From assembly GCA_977006965.1 (NCBI GenBank), contig CDRMUB010000002.1, forward strand, positions 1 through 64,000: DNA of 64,000 bases, written 5' to 3'. Position numbers and translations under genes: made by a program. The notes under the pieces are model-generated. The model saw nothing but the letters and a program-made list of their open reading frames with translations. It did no database searches and was not told the DNA's origin. Shown here one piece after another: positions 25,101 through 39,094 of the stretch. Origin of the DNA: Phymatolithon calcareum. Lineage: Eukaryota > Rhodophyta > Florideophyceae > Hapalidiales. Position 1 is the stretch's first letter. Every line of letters starts with the position of its first letter.

Positions 25101-28100
25101 TTCGCAGGTTGTTACTTCTGGGTCCGCGCACAGAGGCCATTTGGAGGGGGTGCCCTGTAGAGGCCAAAAACGCGGACCCAGAAGTAACAGTTTTAAATGG
25201 TCAAAATAGGATTTTGTCGATTGTTTGAGTAAGTGGCACATTTGGACCCAGAAGTCACGAAAGAATATACCTAGGATATACAAGAGTTTGACGGACTTGA
25301 AGGTGGAGGTGGAGTGGGAGTGAAAAAGGGATACGGTGGGACTATTCCGAAGTGAAATTCGACGCTGAGCCCGAATCTGGACTCAGAATGGGACGTGCAG
25401 TAAGAGATCATGGTGTATACAACAAATAAAGTGTCGTCAAGGTCGTCTATGACTCCACAATCCATGCACAAAGACGGCAGACGAAATGTACATGGCGAAG
25501 ATAAGCTCTGAACAGGTTGTTAAGGGTGGAGAAGGTGTTGAGAGAGTATGTGGACTGGTCTGAGTCGATTTGAGAGAGTTTGAAATTTTGGTCAAGGTAG
25601 TCACCTCGCTGGCGAAGAAGACGCGGGACACCGACATGACGGGGATGACGTTGTAACATGTTTTAGAGGTTGGGGAAGGTGTTGGGAGAGTATGTGGACT
25701 GGTCTGAGTCGATTTGAGAGCGTTTGAAATTTTGGTCAAGGTAGTCACCTCGCTGGCGAAGAAGACGCGGGACACCGACATGACGGAGATGAGTCCAAAA
25801 GACGTTCTTGATGTTGGGGAAGGTGTTGGGAGAGTATGTGGACTGGTCTGAGTCGATTTGAGAGCGTTTGAAATTTTGGTCAAGGTAGTCACCTCGCTGG
25901 CGAAGAAGACGCGGGACACCGACATGACGGGGATGACGTTGAAACATTTTTTAGAGGTTGGGGAAGGTGTTGGGAGAGTATGTGGACTGGTCTGAGTCGA
26001 TTTGAGAGCGTTTGAAATTTTGGTCAAGGTAGTCTCCCTCTCGGGAGGGAGGACGCGGGACACAAACATGACGATGATGACCGGAAAACATGTGGAGTAG
26101 GATGGTAAAGATGATGGGACAGTGGTTATGGCGTTTGGTTGCCAGTGGAAGACGCTGAGGAGGTTTGTTACTTCTGGGTCCGCGTTTCCAGCCTGTTTTC
26201 GCAGGTTGTTACTTCTGGGTCCGCGCACAGAGGCCATTTGGAGGGGGTGCCCTGTAGAGGCCAAAAACGCGGACCCAGAAGTAACAGTTTTAAATGGTCA
26301 AAATAGGATTTTGTCGATTGTTTGAGTAAGTGGCACATTTGGACCCAGAAGTCACGAAAGAATATACCTAGGATATACAAGAGTTTGACGGACTTGAAGG
26401 TGGAGGTGGAGTGGGAGTGAAAAAGGGATACGGTGGGACTATTCCGAAGTGAAATTCGACGCTGAGCCCGAATCTGGACTCAGAATGGGACGTGCAGTAA
26501 GAGATCATGGTGTATACAACAAATAAAGTGTCGTCAAGGTCGTCTATGACTCCACAATCCATGCACAAAGACGGCAGACGAAATGTACATGGCGAAGATA
26601 AGCTCTGAACAGGTTGTTAAGGGTGGAGAAGGTGTTGAGAGAGTATGTGGACTGGTCTGAGTCGATTTGAGAGAGTTTGAAATTTTGGTCAAGGTAGTCA
26701 CCTCGCTGGCGAAGAAGACGCGGGACACCGACATGACGGGGATGACGTTGTAACATGTTTTAGAGGTTGGGGAAGGTGTTGGGAGAGTATGTGGACTGGT
26801 CTGAGTCGATTTGAGAGCGTTTGAAATTTTGGTCAAGGTAGTCACCTCGCTGGCGAAGAAGACGCGGGACACCGACATGACGGAGATGAGTCCAAAAGAC
26901 GTTCTTGATGTTAGGGAAGGTGTTGGGAGAGTATGTGGACTGGTCTGAGTCGATTTGAGAGCGTTTGAAATTTTGGTCAAGGTAGTCACCTCGCTGGCGA
27001 AGAAGACGCGGGACACCGACATGACGGGGATGACGTTGAAACATTTTTTAGAGGTTGGGGAAGGTGTTGGGAGAGTATGTGGACTGGTCTGAGTCGATTT
27101 GAGAGCGTTTGAAATTTTGGTCAAGGTAGTCTCCCTCTCGGGAGGGAGGACGCGGGACACAAACATGACGATGATGACCGGAAAACATGTGGAGTAGGAT
27201 GGTAAAGATGATGGGACAGTGGTTATGGCGTTTGGTTGCCAGTGGAAGACGCTGAGGAGGTTTGTTACTTCTGGGTCCGCGTTTCCAGCCTGTTTTCGCA
27301 GGTTGTTACTTCTGGGTCCGCGCACAGAGGCCATTTGGAGGGGGTGCCCTGTAGAGGCCAAAAACGCGGACCCAGAAGTAACAGTTTTAAATGGTCAAAA
27401 TAGGATTTTGTCGATTGTTTGAGTAAGTGGCACATTTGGACCCAGAAGTCACGAAAGAATATACCTAGGATATACAAGAGTTTGACGGACTTGAAGGTGG
27501 AGGTGGAGTGGGAGTGAAAAAGGGATACGGTGGGACTATTCCGAAGTGAAATTCGACGCTGAGCCCGAATCTGGACTCAGAATGGGACGTGCAGTAAGAG
27601 ATCATGGTGTATACAACAAATAAAGTGTCGTCAAGGTCGTCTATGACTCCACAATCCATGCACAAAGACGGCAGACGAAATGTACATGGCGAAGATAAGC
27701 TCTGAACAGGTTGTTAAGGGTGGAGAAGGTGTTGAGAGAGTATGTGGACTGGTCTGAGTCGATTTGAGAGAGTTTGAAATTTTGGTCAAGGTAGTCACCT
27801 CGCTGGCGAAGAAGACGCGGGACACCGACATGACGGGGATGACGTTGTAACATGTTTTAGAGGTTGGGGAAGGTGTTGGGAGAGTATGTGGACTGGTCTG
27901 AGTCGATTTGAGAGCGTTTGAAATTTTGGTCAAGGTAGTCACCTCGCTGGCGAAGAAGACGCGGGACACCGACATGACGGAGATGAGTCCAAAAGACGTT
28001 CTTGATGTTGGGGAAGGTGTTGGGAGAGTATGTGGACTGGTCTGAGTCGATTTGAGAGCGTTTGAAATTTTGGTCAAGGTAGTCACCTCGCTGGCGAAGA

Positions 28101-28467
28101 AGACGCGGGACACCGACATGACGGGGATGACGTTGAAACATTTTTTAGAGGTTGGGGAAGGTGTTGGGAGAGTATGTGGACTGGTCTGAGTCGATTTGAG
28201 AGCGTTTGAAATTTTGGTCAAGGTAGTCTCCCTCTCGGGAGGGAGGACGCGGGACACAAACATGACGATGATGACCGGAAAACATGTGGAGTAGGATGGT
28301 AAAGATGATGGGACAGTGGTTATGGCGTTTGGTTGCCAGTGGAAGACGCTGAGGAGGTTTGTTACTTCTGGGTCCGCGTTTCCAGCCTGTTTTCGCAGGT
28401 TGTTACTTCTGGGTCCGCGCACAGAGGCCATTTGGAGGGGGTGCCCTGTAGAGGCCAAAAACGCGGA
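13110..28467 (+). repeat. Units 14-27, fourteen consecutive 1097-bp units
   Basis: Starts run from 13110 to 27371 in steps of exactly 1097 bp. This is the longest uniform stretch. Point markers I found are a silent g-to-a at 19494 (unit 19) and at the equivalent 21688 (unit 21) but not in unit 20; an S1-like a at 22574 in S3 of unit 22; and g-to-a at 26913 at the S2/S3 border of unit 26. Confidence 0.96.
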
Positions 28468-29276
28468 CCCAGAAGTAACAGTTTTAAATGGTCAAAATAG
28501 GATTTTGTCGATTGTTTGAGTAAGTGGCACATTTGGACCCAGAAGTCACGAAAGAATATACCTAGGATATACAAGAGTTTGACGGACTTGAAGGTGGAGG
28601 TGGAGTGGGAGTGAAAAAGGGATACGGTGGGACTATTCCGAAGTGAAATTCGACGCTGAGCCCGAATCTGGACTCAGAATGGGACGTGCAGTAAGAGATC
28701 ATGGTGTATACAACAAATAAAGTGTCGTCAAGGTCGTCTATGACTCCACAATCCATGCACAAAGACGGCAGACGAAATGTACATGGCGAAGATAAGCTCT
28801 GAACAGGTTGTTAAGGGTGGAGAAGGTGTTGAGAGAGTATGTGGACTGGTCTGAGTCGATTTGAGAGAGTTTGAAATTTTGGTCAAGGTAGTCACCTCGC
28901 TGGCGAAGAAGACGCGGGACACCGACATGACGGGGATGACGTTGTAACATGTTTTAGAGGTTGGGGAAGGTGTTGGGAGAGTATGTGGACTGGTCTGAGT
29001 CGATTTGAGAGCGTTTGAAATTTTGGTCAAGGTAGTCTCCCTCTCGGGAGGGAGGACGCGGGACACAAACATGACGATGATGACCGGAAAACATGTGGAG
29101 TAGGATGGTAAAGATGATGGGACAGTGGTTATGGCGTTTGGTTGCCAGTGGAAGACGCTGAGGAGGTTTGTTACTTCTGGGTCCGCGTTTCCAGCCTGTT
29201 TTCGCAGGTTGTTACTTCTGGGTCCGCGCACAGAGGCCATTTGGAGGGGGTGCCCTGTAGAGGCCAAAAACGCGGA
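28468..29276 (+). repeat. Unit 28, 809 bp
   Basis: S1-S4 form. It ends the uniform left domain and is followed by the first expanded unit; together units 28 and 29 measure 2194 bp, exactly two standard units. Confidence 0.96.
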
Positions 29277-30661
29277 CCCAGAAGTAACAGTTTTAAATGG
29301 TCAAAATAGGATTTTGTCGATTGTTTGAGTAAGTGGCACATTTGGACCCAGAAGTCACGAAAGAATATACCTAGGATATACAAGAGTTTGACGGACTTGA
29401 AGGTGGAGGTGGAGTGGGAGTGAAAAAGGGATACGGTGGGACTATTCCGAAGTGAAATTCGACGCTGAGCCCGAATCTGGACTCAGAATGGGACGTGCAG
29501 TAAGAGATCATGGTGTATACAACAAATAAAGTGTCGTCAAGGTCGTCTATGACTCCACAATCCATGCACAAAGACGGCAGACGAAATGTACATGGCGAAG
29601 ATAAGCTCTGAACAGGTTGTTAAGGGTGGAGAAGGTGTTGAGAGAGTATGTGGACTGGTCTGAGTCGATTTGAGAGAGTTTGAAATTTTGGTCAAGGTAG
29701 TCACCTCGCTGGCGAAGAAGACGCGGGACACCGACATGACGGGGATGACGTTGTAACATGTTTTAGAGGTTGGGGAAGGTGTTGGGAGAGTATGTGGACT
29801 GGTCTGAGTCGATTTGAGAGCGTTTGAAATTTTGGTCAAGGTAGTCACCTCGCTGGCGAAGAAGACGCGGGACACCGACATGACGGAGATGAGTCCAAAA
29901 GACGTTCTTGATGTTGGGGAAGGTGTTGGGAGAGTATGTGGACTGGTCTGAGTCGATTTGAGAGCGTTTGAAATTTTGGTCAAGGTAGTCACCTCGCTGG
30001 CGAAGAAGACGCGGGACACCGACATGACGGGGATGACGTTGAAACATGTTTTAGAGGTTGGGGAAGGTGTTGGGAGAGTATGTGGACTGGTCTGAGTCGA
30101 TTTGAGAGCGTTTGAAATTTTGGTCAAGGTAGTCACCTCGCTGGCGAAGAAGACGCGGGACACCGACATGACGGAGATGAGTCCAAAAGACGTTCTTGAT
30201 GTTGGGGAAGGTGTTGGGAGAGTATGTGGACTGGTCTGAGTCGATTTGAGAGCGTTTAAAATTTTGGTCAAGGTAGTCACCTCGCTGGCGAAGAAGACGC
30301 GGGACACCGACATGACGGGGATGACGTTGTAACATGTTTTAGAGGTTGGGGAAGGTGTTGGGAGAGTATGTGGACTGGTCTGAGTCGATTTGAGAGCGTT
30401 TGAAATTTTGGTCAAGGTAGTCTCCCTCTCGGGAGGGAGGACGCGGGACACAAACATGACGATGATGACCGGAAAACATGTGGAGTAGGATGGTAAAGAT
30501 GATGGGACAGTGGTTATGGCGTTTGGTTGCCATTGGAAGACGCTGAGGAGGTTTGTTACTTCTGGGTCCGCGTTTCCAGCCTGTTTTCGCAGGTTGTTAC
30601 TTCTGGGTCCGCGCACAGAGGCCATTTGGAGGGGGTGCCCTGTAGAGGCCAAAAACGCGGA
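29277..30661 (+). repeat. Unit 29, 1385 bp (six modules)
   Basis: Order is S1-S2-S3-S2-S3-S4. The first S3 ends gaaacatgtttt and the second gtaacatgtttt. The second S3 carries g-to-a at 30258 (tttaaaat) and the core carries cattgg (t at 30533). The antisense frame here reaches 371 codons (29537-30652). Confidence 0.95.
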
Positions 30662-31470
30662 CCCAGAAGTAACAGTTTTAAATGGTCAAAATAGGATTTT
30701 GTCGATTGTTTGAGTAAGTGGCACATTTGGACCCAGAAGTCACGAAAGAATATACCTAGGATATACAAGAGTTTGACGGACTTGAAGGTGGAGGTGGAGT
30801 GGGAGTGAAAAAGGGATACGGTGGGACTATTCCGAAGTGAAATTCGACGCTGAGCCCGAATCTGGACTCAGAATGGGACGTGCAGTAAGAGATCATGGTG
30901 TATACAACAAATAAAGTGTCGTCAAGGTCGTCTATGACTCCACAATCCATGCACAAAGACGGCAGACGAAATGTACATGGCGAAGATAAGCTCTGAACAG
31001 GTTGTTAAGGGTGGAGAAGGTGTTGAGAGAGTATGTGGACTGGTCTGAGTCGATTTGAGAGAGTTTGAAATTTTGGTCAAGGTAGTCACCTCGCTGGCGA
31101 AGAAGACGCGGGACACCGACATGACGGGGATGACGTTGTAACATGTTTTAGAGGTTGGGGAAGGTGTTGGGAGAGTATGTGGACTGGTCTGAGTCGATTT
31201 GAGAGCGTTTGAAATTTTGGTCAAGGTAGTCTCCCTCTCGGGAGGGAGGACGCGGGACACAAACATGACGATGATGACCGGAAAACATGTGGAGTAGGAT
31301 GGTAAAGATGATGGGACAGTGGTTATGGCGTTTGGTTGCCAGTGGAAGACGCTGAGGAGGTTTGTTACTTCTGGGTCCGCGTTTCCAGCCTGTTTTCGCA
31401 GGTTGTTACTTCTGGGTCCGCGCACAGAGGCCATTTGGAGGGGGTGCCCTGTAGAGGCCAAAAACGCGGA
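30662..31470 (+). repeat. Unit 30, 809 bp
   Basis: S1-S4 form with the common cagtgg core marker, between two 1385-bp units. Confidence 0.96.
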
Positions 31471-32855
31471 CCCAGAAGTAACAGTTTTAAATGGTCAAAA
31501 TAGGATTTTGTCGATTGTTTGAGTAAGTGGCACATTTGGACCCAGAAGTCACGAAAGAATATACCTAGGATATACAAGAGTTTGACGGACTTGAAGGTGG
31601 AGGTGGAGTGGGAGTGAAAAAGGGATACGGTGGGACTATTCCGAAGTGAAATTCGACGCTGAGCCCGAATCTGGACTCAGAATGGGACGTGCAGTAAGAG
31701 ATCATGGTGTATACAACAAATAAAGTGTCGTCAAGGTCGTCTATGACTCCACAATCCATGCACAAAGACGGCAGACGAAATGTACATGGCGAAGATAAGC
31801 TCTGAACAGGTTGTTAAGGGTGGAGAAGGTGTTGAGAGAGTATGTGGACTGGTCTGAGTCGATTTGAGAGAGTTTGAAATTTTGGTCAAGGTAGTCACCT
31901 CGCTGGCGAAGAAGACGCGGGACACCGACATGACGGGGATGACGTTGTAACATGTTTTAGAGGTTGGGGAAGGTGTTGGGAGAGTATGTGGACTGGTCTG
32001 AGTCGATTTGAGAGCGTTTGAAATTTTGGTCAAGGTAGTCACCTCGCTGGCGAAGAAGACGCGGGACACCGACATGACGGAGATGAGTCCAAAAGACGTT
32101 CTTGATGTTGGGGAAGGTGTTGGGAGAGTATGTGGACTGGTCTTAGTCGATTTGAGAGCGTTTGAAATTTTGGTCAAGGTAGTCACCTCGCTGGCGAAGA
32201 AGACGCGGGACACCGACATGACGGGGATGACGTTGAAACATTTTTTAGAGGTTGGGGAAGGTGTTGGGAGAGTATGTGGACTGGTCTGAGTCGATTTGAG
32301 AGCGTTTGAAATTTTGGTCAAGGTAGTCACCTCGCTGGCGAAGAAGACGCGGGACACCGACATGACGGAGATGAGTCCAAAAGACGTTCTTGATGTTGGG
32401 GAAGGTGTTGGGAGAGTATGTGGACTGGTCTGAGTCGATTTGAGAGCGTTTAAAATTTTGGTCAAGGTAGTCACCTCGCTGGCGAAGAAGACGCGGGACA
32501 CCGACATGACGGGGATGACGTTGTAACATGTTTTAGAGGTTGGGGAAGGTGTTGGGAGAGTATGTGGACTGGTCTGAGTCGATTTGAGAGCGTTTGAAAT
32601 TTTGGTCAAGGTAGTCTCCCTCTCGGGAGGGAGGACGCGGGACACAAACATGACGATGATGACCGGAAAACATGTGGAGTAGGATGGTAAAGATGATGGG
32701 ACAGTGGTTATGGCGTTTGGTTGCCATTGGAAGACGCTGAGGAGGTTTGTTACTTCTGGGTCCGCGTTTCCAGCCTGTTTTCGCAGGTTGTTACTTCTGG
32801 GTCCGCGCACAGAGGCCATTTGGAGGGGGTGCCCTGTAGAGGCCAAAAACGCGGA
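31471..32855 (+). repeat. Unit 31, 1385 bp (six modules)
   Basis: Same order as unit 29 and the same tttaaaat (32452) and cattgg markers, but the first S3 keeps the standard gaaacatttttt tail. A private g-to-t at 32144 (tcttag for tctgag) removes a + strand TGA and leaves a longer forward frame at 32008-32289, which I do not regard as a gene. Confidence 0.95.
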
Positions 32856-33952
32856 CCCAGAAGTAACAGTTTTAAATGGTCAAAATAGGATTTTGTCGAT
32901 TGTTTGAGTAAGTGGCACATTTGGACCCAGAAGTCACGAAAGAATATACCTAGGATATACAAGAGTTTGACGGACTTGAAGGTGGAGGTGGAGTGGGAGT
33001 GAAAAAGGGATACGGTGGGACTATTCCGAAGTGAAATTCGACGCTGAGCCCGAATCTGGACTCAGAATGGGACGTGCAGTAAGAGATCATGGTGTATACA
33101 ACAAATAAAGTGTCGTCAAGGTCGTCTATGACTCCACAATCCATGCACAAAGACGGCAGACGAAATGTACATGGCGAAGATAAGCTCTGAACAGGTTGTT
33201 AAGGGTGGAGAAGGTGTTGAGAGAGTATGTGGACTGGTCTGAGTCGATTTGAGAGAGTTTGAAATTTTGGTCAAGGTAGTCACCTCGCTGGCGAAGAAGA
33301 CGCGGGACACCGACATGACGGGGATGACGTTGTAACATGTTTTAGAGGTTGGGGAAGGTGTTGGGAGAGTATGTGGACTGGTCTGAGTCGATTTGAGAGC
33401 GTTTGAAATTTTGGTCAAGGTAGTCACCTCGCTGGCGAAGAAGACGCGGGACACCGACATGACGGAGATGAGTCCAAAAGACGTTCTTGATGTTGGGGAA
33501 GGTGTTGGGAGAGTATGTGGACTGGTCTGAGTCGATTTGAGAGCGTTTGAAATTTTGGTCAAGGTAGTCACCTCGCTGGCGAAGAAGACGCGGGACACCG
33601 ACATGACGGGGATGACGTTGAAACATTTTTTAGAGGTTGGGGAAGGTGTTGGGAGAGTATGTGGACTGGTCTGAGTCGATTTGAGAGCGTTTGAAATTTT
33701 GGTCAAGGTAGTCTCCCTCTCGGGAGGGAGGACGCGGGACACAAACATGACGATGATGACCGGAAAACATGTGGAGTAGGATGGTAAAGATGATGGGACA
33801 GTGGTTATGGCGTTTGGTTGCCAGTGGAAGACGCTGAGGAGGTTTGTTACTTCTGGGTCCGCGTTTCCAGCCTGTTTTCGCAGGTTGTTACTTCTGGGTC
33901 CGCGCACAGAGGCCATTTGGAGGGGGTGCCCTGTAGAGGCCAAAAACGCGGA
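32856..33952 (+). repeat. Unit 32, 1097 bp
   Basis: Standard S1-S2-S3-S4 form with the cagtgg core, like the left domain. Confidence 0.96.
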
Positions 33953-35570
33953 CCCAGAAGTAACAGTTTTAAATGGTCAAAATAGGATTTTGTCGATTGT
34001 TTGAGTAAGTGGCACATTTGGACCCAGAAGTCACGAAAGAATATACCTAGGATATACAAGAGTTTGACGGACTTGAAGGTGGAGGTGGAGTGGGAGTGAA
34101 AAAGGGATACGGTGGGACTATTCCGAAGTGAAATTCGACGCTGAGCCCGAATCTGGACTCAGAATGGGACGTGCAGTAAGAGATCATGGTGTATACAACA
34201 AATAAAGTGTCGTCAAGGTCGTCTATGACTCCACAATCCATGCACAAAGACGGCAGACGAAATGTACATGGCGAAGATAAGCTCTGAACAGGTTGTTAAG
34301 GGTGGAGAAGGTGTTGAGAGAGTATGTGGACTGGTCTGAGTCGATTTGAGAGAGTTTGAAATTTTGGTCAAGGTAGTCACCTCGCTGGCGAAGAAGACGC
34401 GGGACACCGACATGACGGGGATGACGTTGTAACATGTTTTAGAGGTTGGGGAAGGTGTTGGGAGAGTATGTGGACTGGTCTGAGTCGATTTGAGAGCGTT
34501 TGAAATTTTGGTCAAGGTAGTCTCCCTCTCGGGAGGGAGGACGCGGGACACAAACATGACGATGATGACCGGAAAACATGTGGAGTAGGATGGTAAAGAT
34601 GATGGGACAGTGGTTATGGCGTTTGGTTGCCAGTGGAAGACGCTGAGGAGGTTTGTTACTTCTGGGTCCGCGTTTCCAGCCTGTTTTCGCAGGTTGTTAC
34701 TTCTGGGTCCGCGCACAGAGGCCATTTGGAGGGGGTGCCCTGTAGAGGCCAAAAACGCGGACCCAGAAGTAACAGTTTTAAATGGTCAAAATAGGATTTT
34801 GTCGATTGTTTGAGTAAGTGGCACATTTGGACCCAGAAGTCACGAAAGAATATACCTAGGATATACAAGAGTTTGACGGACTTGAAGGTGGAGGTGGAGT
34901 GGGAGTGAAAAAGGGATACGGTGGGACTATTCCGAAGTGAAATTCGACGCTGAGCCCGAATCTGGACTCAGAATGGGACGTGCAGTAAGAGATCATGGTG
35001 TATACAACAAATAAAGTGTCGTCAAGGTCGTCTATGACTCCACAATCCATGCACAAAGACGGCAGACGAAATGTACATGGCGAAGATAAGCTCTGAACAG
35101 GTTGTTAAGGGTGGAGAAGGTGTTGAGAGAGTATGTGGACTGGTCTGAGTCGATTTGAGAGAGTTTGAAATTTTGGTCAAGGTAGTCACCTCGCTGGCGA
35201 AGAAGACGCGGGACACCGACATGACGGGGATGACGTTGTAACATGTTTTAGAGGTTGGGGAAGGTGTTGGGAGAGTATGTGGACTGGTCTGAGTCGATTT
35301 GAGAGCGTTTGAAATTTTGGTCAAGGTAGTCTCCCTCTCGGGAGGGAGGACGCGGGACACAAACATGACGATGATGACCGGAAAACATGTGGAGTAGGAT
35401 GGTAAAGATGATGGGACAGTGGTTATGGCGTTTGGTTGCCAGTGGAAGACGCTGAGGAGGTTTGTTACTTCTGGGTCCGCGTTTCCAGCCTGTTTTCGCA
35501 GGTTGTTACTTCTGGGTCCGCGCACAGAGGCCATTTGGAGGGGGTGCCCTGTAGAGGCCAAAAACGCGGA
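33953..35570 (+). repeat. Units 33-34, two 809-bp units
   Basis: Unit starts are 33953 and 34762; both are the plain S1-S4 form. Confidence 0.96.
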
Positions 35571-36667
35571 CCCAGAAGTAACAGTTTTAAATGGTCAAAA
35601 TAGGATTTTGTCGATTGTTTGAGTAAGTGGCACATTTGGACCCAGAAGTCACGAAAGAATATACCTAGGATATACAAGAGTTTGACGGACTTGAAGGTGG
35701 AGGTGGAGTGGGAGTGAAAAAGGGATACGGTGGGACTATTCCGAAGTGAAATTCGACGCTGAGCCCGAATCTGGACTCAGAATGGGACGTGCAGTAAGAG
35801 ATCATGGTGTATACAACAAATAAAGTGTCGTCAAGGTCGTCTATGACTCCACAATCCATGCACAAAGACGGCAGACGAAATGTACATGGCGAAGATAAGC
35901 TCTGAACAGGTTGTTAAGGGTGGAGAAGGTGTTGAGAGAGTATGTGGACTGGTCTGAGTCGATTTGAGAGAGTTTGAAATTTTGGTCAAGGTAGTCACCT
36001 CGCTGGCGAAGAAGACGCGGGACACCGACATGACGGGGATGACGTTGTAACATGTTTTAGAGGTTGGGGAAGGTGTTGGGAGAGTATGTGGACTGGTCTG
36101 AGTCGATTTGAGAGCGTTTGAAATTTTGGTCAAGGTAGTCACCTCGCTGGCGAAGAAGACGCGGGACACCGACATGACGGAGATGAGTCCAAAAGACGTT
36201 CTTGATGTTGGGGAAGGTGTTGGGAGAGTATGTGGACTGGTCTGAGTCGATTTGAGAGCGTTTGAAATTTTGGTCAAGGTAGTCACCTCGCTGGCGAAGA
36301 AGACGCGGGACACCGACATGACGGGGATGACGTTGAAACATTTTTTAGAGGTTGGGGAAGGTGTTGGGAGAGTATGTGGACTGGTCTGAGTCGATTTGAG
36401 AGCGTTTGAAATTTTGGTCAAGGTAGTCTCCCTCTCGGGAGGGAGGACGCGGGACACAAACATGACGATGATGACCGGAAAACATGTGGAGTAGGATGGT
36501 AAAGATGATGGGACAGTGGTTATGGCGTTTGGTTGCCAGTGGAAGACGCTGAGGAGGTTTGTTACTTCTGGGTCCGCGTTTCCAGCCTGTTTTCGCAGGT
36601 TGTTACTTCTGGGTCCGCGCACAGAGGCCATTTGGAGGGGGTGCCCTGTAGAGGCCAAAAACGCGGA
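35571..36667 (+). repeat. Unit 35, 1097 bp
   Basis: Standard four-module form between runs of short units. Confidence 0.96.
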
Positions 36668-39094
36668 CCCAGAAGTAACAGTTTTAAATGGTCAAAATAG
36701 GATTTTGTCGATTGTTTGAGTAAGTGGCACATTTGGACCCAGAAGTCACGAAAGAATATACCTAGGATATACAAGAGTTTGACGGACTTGAAGGTGGAGG
36801 TGGAGTGGGAGTGAAAAAGGGATACGGTGGGACTATTCCGAAGTGAAATTCGACGCTGAGCCCGAATCTGGACTCAGAATGGGACGTGCAGTAAGAGATC
36901 ATGGTGTATACAACAAATAAAGTGTCGTCAAGGTCGTCTATGACTCCACAATCCATGCACAAAGACGGCAGACGAAATGTACATGGCGAAGATAAGCTCT
37001 GAACAGGTTGTTAAGGGTGGAGAAGGTGTTGAGAGAGTATGTGGACTGGTCTGAGTCGATTTGAGAGAGTTTGAAATTTTGGTCAAGGTAGTCACCTCGC
37101 TGGCGAAGAAGACGCGGGACACCGACATGACGGGGATGACGTTGTAACATGTTTTAGAGGTTGGGGAAGGTGTTGGGAGAGTATGTGGACTGGTCTGAGT
37201 CGATTTGAGAGCGTTTGAAATTTTGGTCAAGGTAGTCTCCCTCTCGGGAGGGAGGACGCGGGACACAAACATGACGATGATGACCGGAAAACATGTGGAG
37301 TAGGATGGTAAAGATGATGGGACAGTGGTTATGGCGTTTGGTTGCCAGTGGAAGACGCTGAGGAGGTTTGTTACTTCTGGGTCCGCGTTTCCAGCCTGTT
37401 TTCGCAGGTTGTTACTTCTGGGTCCGCGCACAGAGGCCATTTGGAGGGGGTGCCCTGTAGAGGCCAAAAACGCGGACCCAGAAGTAACAGTTTTAAATGG
37501 TCAAAATAGGATTTTGTCGATTGTTTGAGTAAGTGGCACATTTGGACCCAGAAGTCACGAAAGAATATACCTAGGATATACAAGAGTTTGACGGACTTGA
37601 AGGTGGAGGTGGAGTGGGAGTGAAAAAGGGATACGGTGGGACTATTCCGAAGTGAAATTCGACGCTGAGCCCGAATCTGGACTCAGAATGGGACGTGCAG
37701 TAAGAGATCATGGTGTATACAACAAATAAAGTGTCGTCAAGGTCGTCTATGACTCCACAATCCATGCACAAAGACGGCAGACGAAATGTACATGGCGAAG
37801 ATAAGCTCTGAACAGGTTGTTAAGGGTGGAGAAGGTGTTGAGAGAGTATGTGGACTGGTCTGAGTCGATTTGAGAGAGTTTGAAATTTTGGTCAAGGTAG
37901 TCACCTCGCTGGCGAAGAAGACGCGGGACACCGACATGACGGGGATGACGTTGTAACATGTTTTAGAGGTTGGGGAAGGTGTTGGGAGAGTATGTGGACT
38001 GGTCTGAGTCGATTTGAGAGCGTTTGAAATTTTGGTCAAGGTAGTCTCCCTCTCGGGAGGGAGGACGCGGGACACAAACATGACGATGATGACCGGAAAA
38101 CATGTGGAGTAGGATGGTAAAGATGATGGGACAGTGGTTATGGCGTTTGGTTGCCAGTGGAAGACGCTGAGGAGGTTTGTTACTTCTGGGTCCGCGTTTC
38201 CAGCCTGTTTTCGCAGGTTGTTACTTCTGGGTCCGCGCACAGAGGCCATTTGGAGGGGGTGCCCTGTAGAGGCCAAAAACGCGGACCCAGAAGTAACAGT
38301 TTTAAATGGTCAAAATAGGATTTTGTCGATTGTTTGAGTAAGTGGCACATTTGGACCCAGAAGTCACGAAAGAATATACCTAGGATATACAAGAGTTTGA
38401 CGGACTTGAAGGTGGAGGTGGAGTGGGAGTGAAAAAGGGATACGGTGGGACTATTCCGAAGTGAAATTCGACGCTGAGCCCGAATCTGGACTCAGAATGG
38501 GACGTGCAGTAAGAGATCATGGTGTATACAACAAATAAAGTGTCGTCAAGGTCGTCTATGACTCCACAATCCATGCACAAAGACGGCAGACGAAATGTAC
38601 ATGGCGAAGATAAGCTCTGAACAGGTTGTTAAGGGTGGAGAAGGTGTTGAGAGAGTATGTGGACTGGTCTGAGTCGATTTGAGAGAGTTTGAAATTTTGG
38701 TCAAGGTAGTCACCTCGCTGGCGAAGAAGACGCGGGACACCGACATGACGGGGATGACGTTGTAACATGTTTTAGAGGTTGGGGAAGGTGTTGGGAGAGT
38801 ATGTGGACTGGTCTGAGTCGATTTGAGAGCGTTTGAAATTTTGGTCAAGGTAGTCTCCCTCTCGGGAGGGAGGACGCGGGACACAAACATGACGATGATG
38901 ACCGGAAAACATGTGGAGTAGGATGGTAAAGATGATGGGACAGTGGTTATGGCGTTTGGTTGCCAGTGGAAGACGCTGAGGAGGTTTGTTACTTCTGGGT
39001 CCGCGTTTCCAGCCTGTTTTCGCAGGTTGTTACTTCTGGGTCCGCGCACAGAGGCCATTTGGAGGGGGTGCCCTGTAGAGGCCAAAAACGCGGA
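36668..39094 (+). repeat. Units 36-38, three 809-bp units
   Basis: Unit starts are 36668, 37477 and 38286; plain S1-S4 form. Confidence 0.96.

Noticed and set aside
32008-32289. Forward 93-codon frame in unit 31
   Set aside because: It arises from one private base change at 32144 that removes a TGA; no other unit has it.
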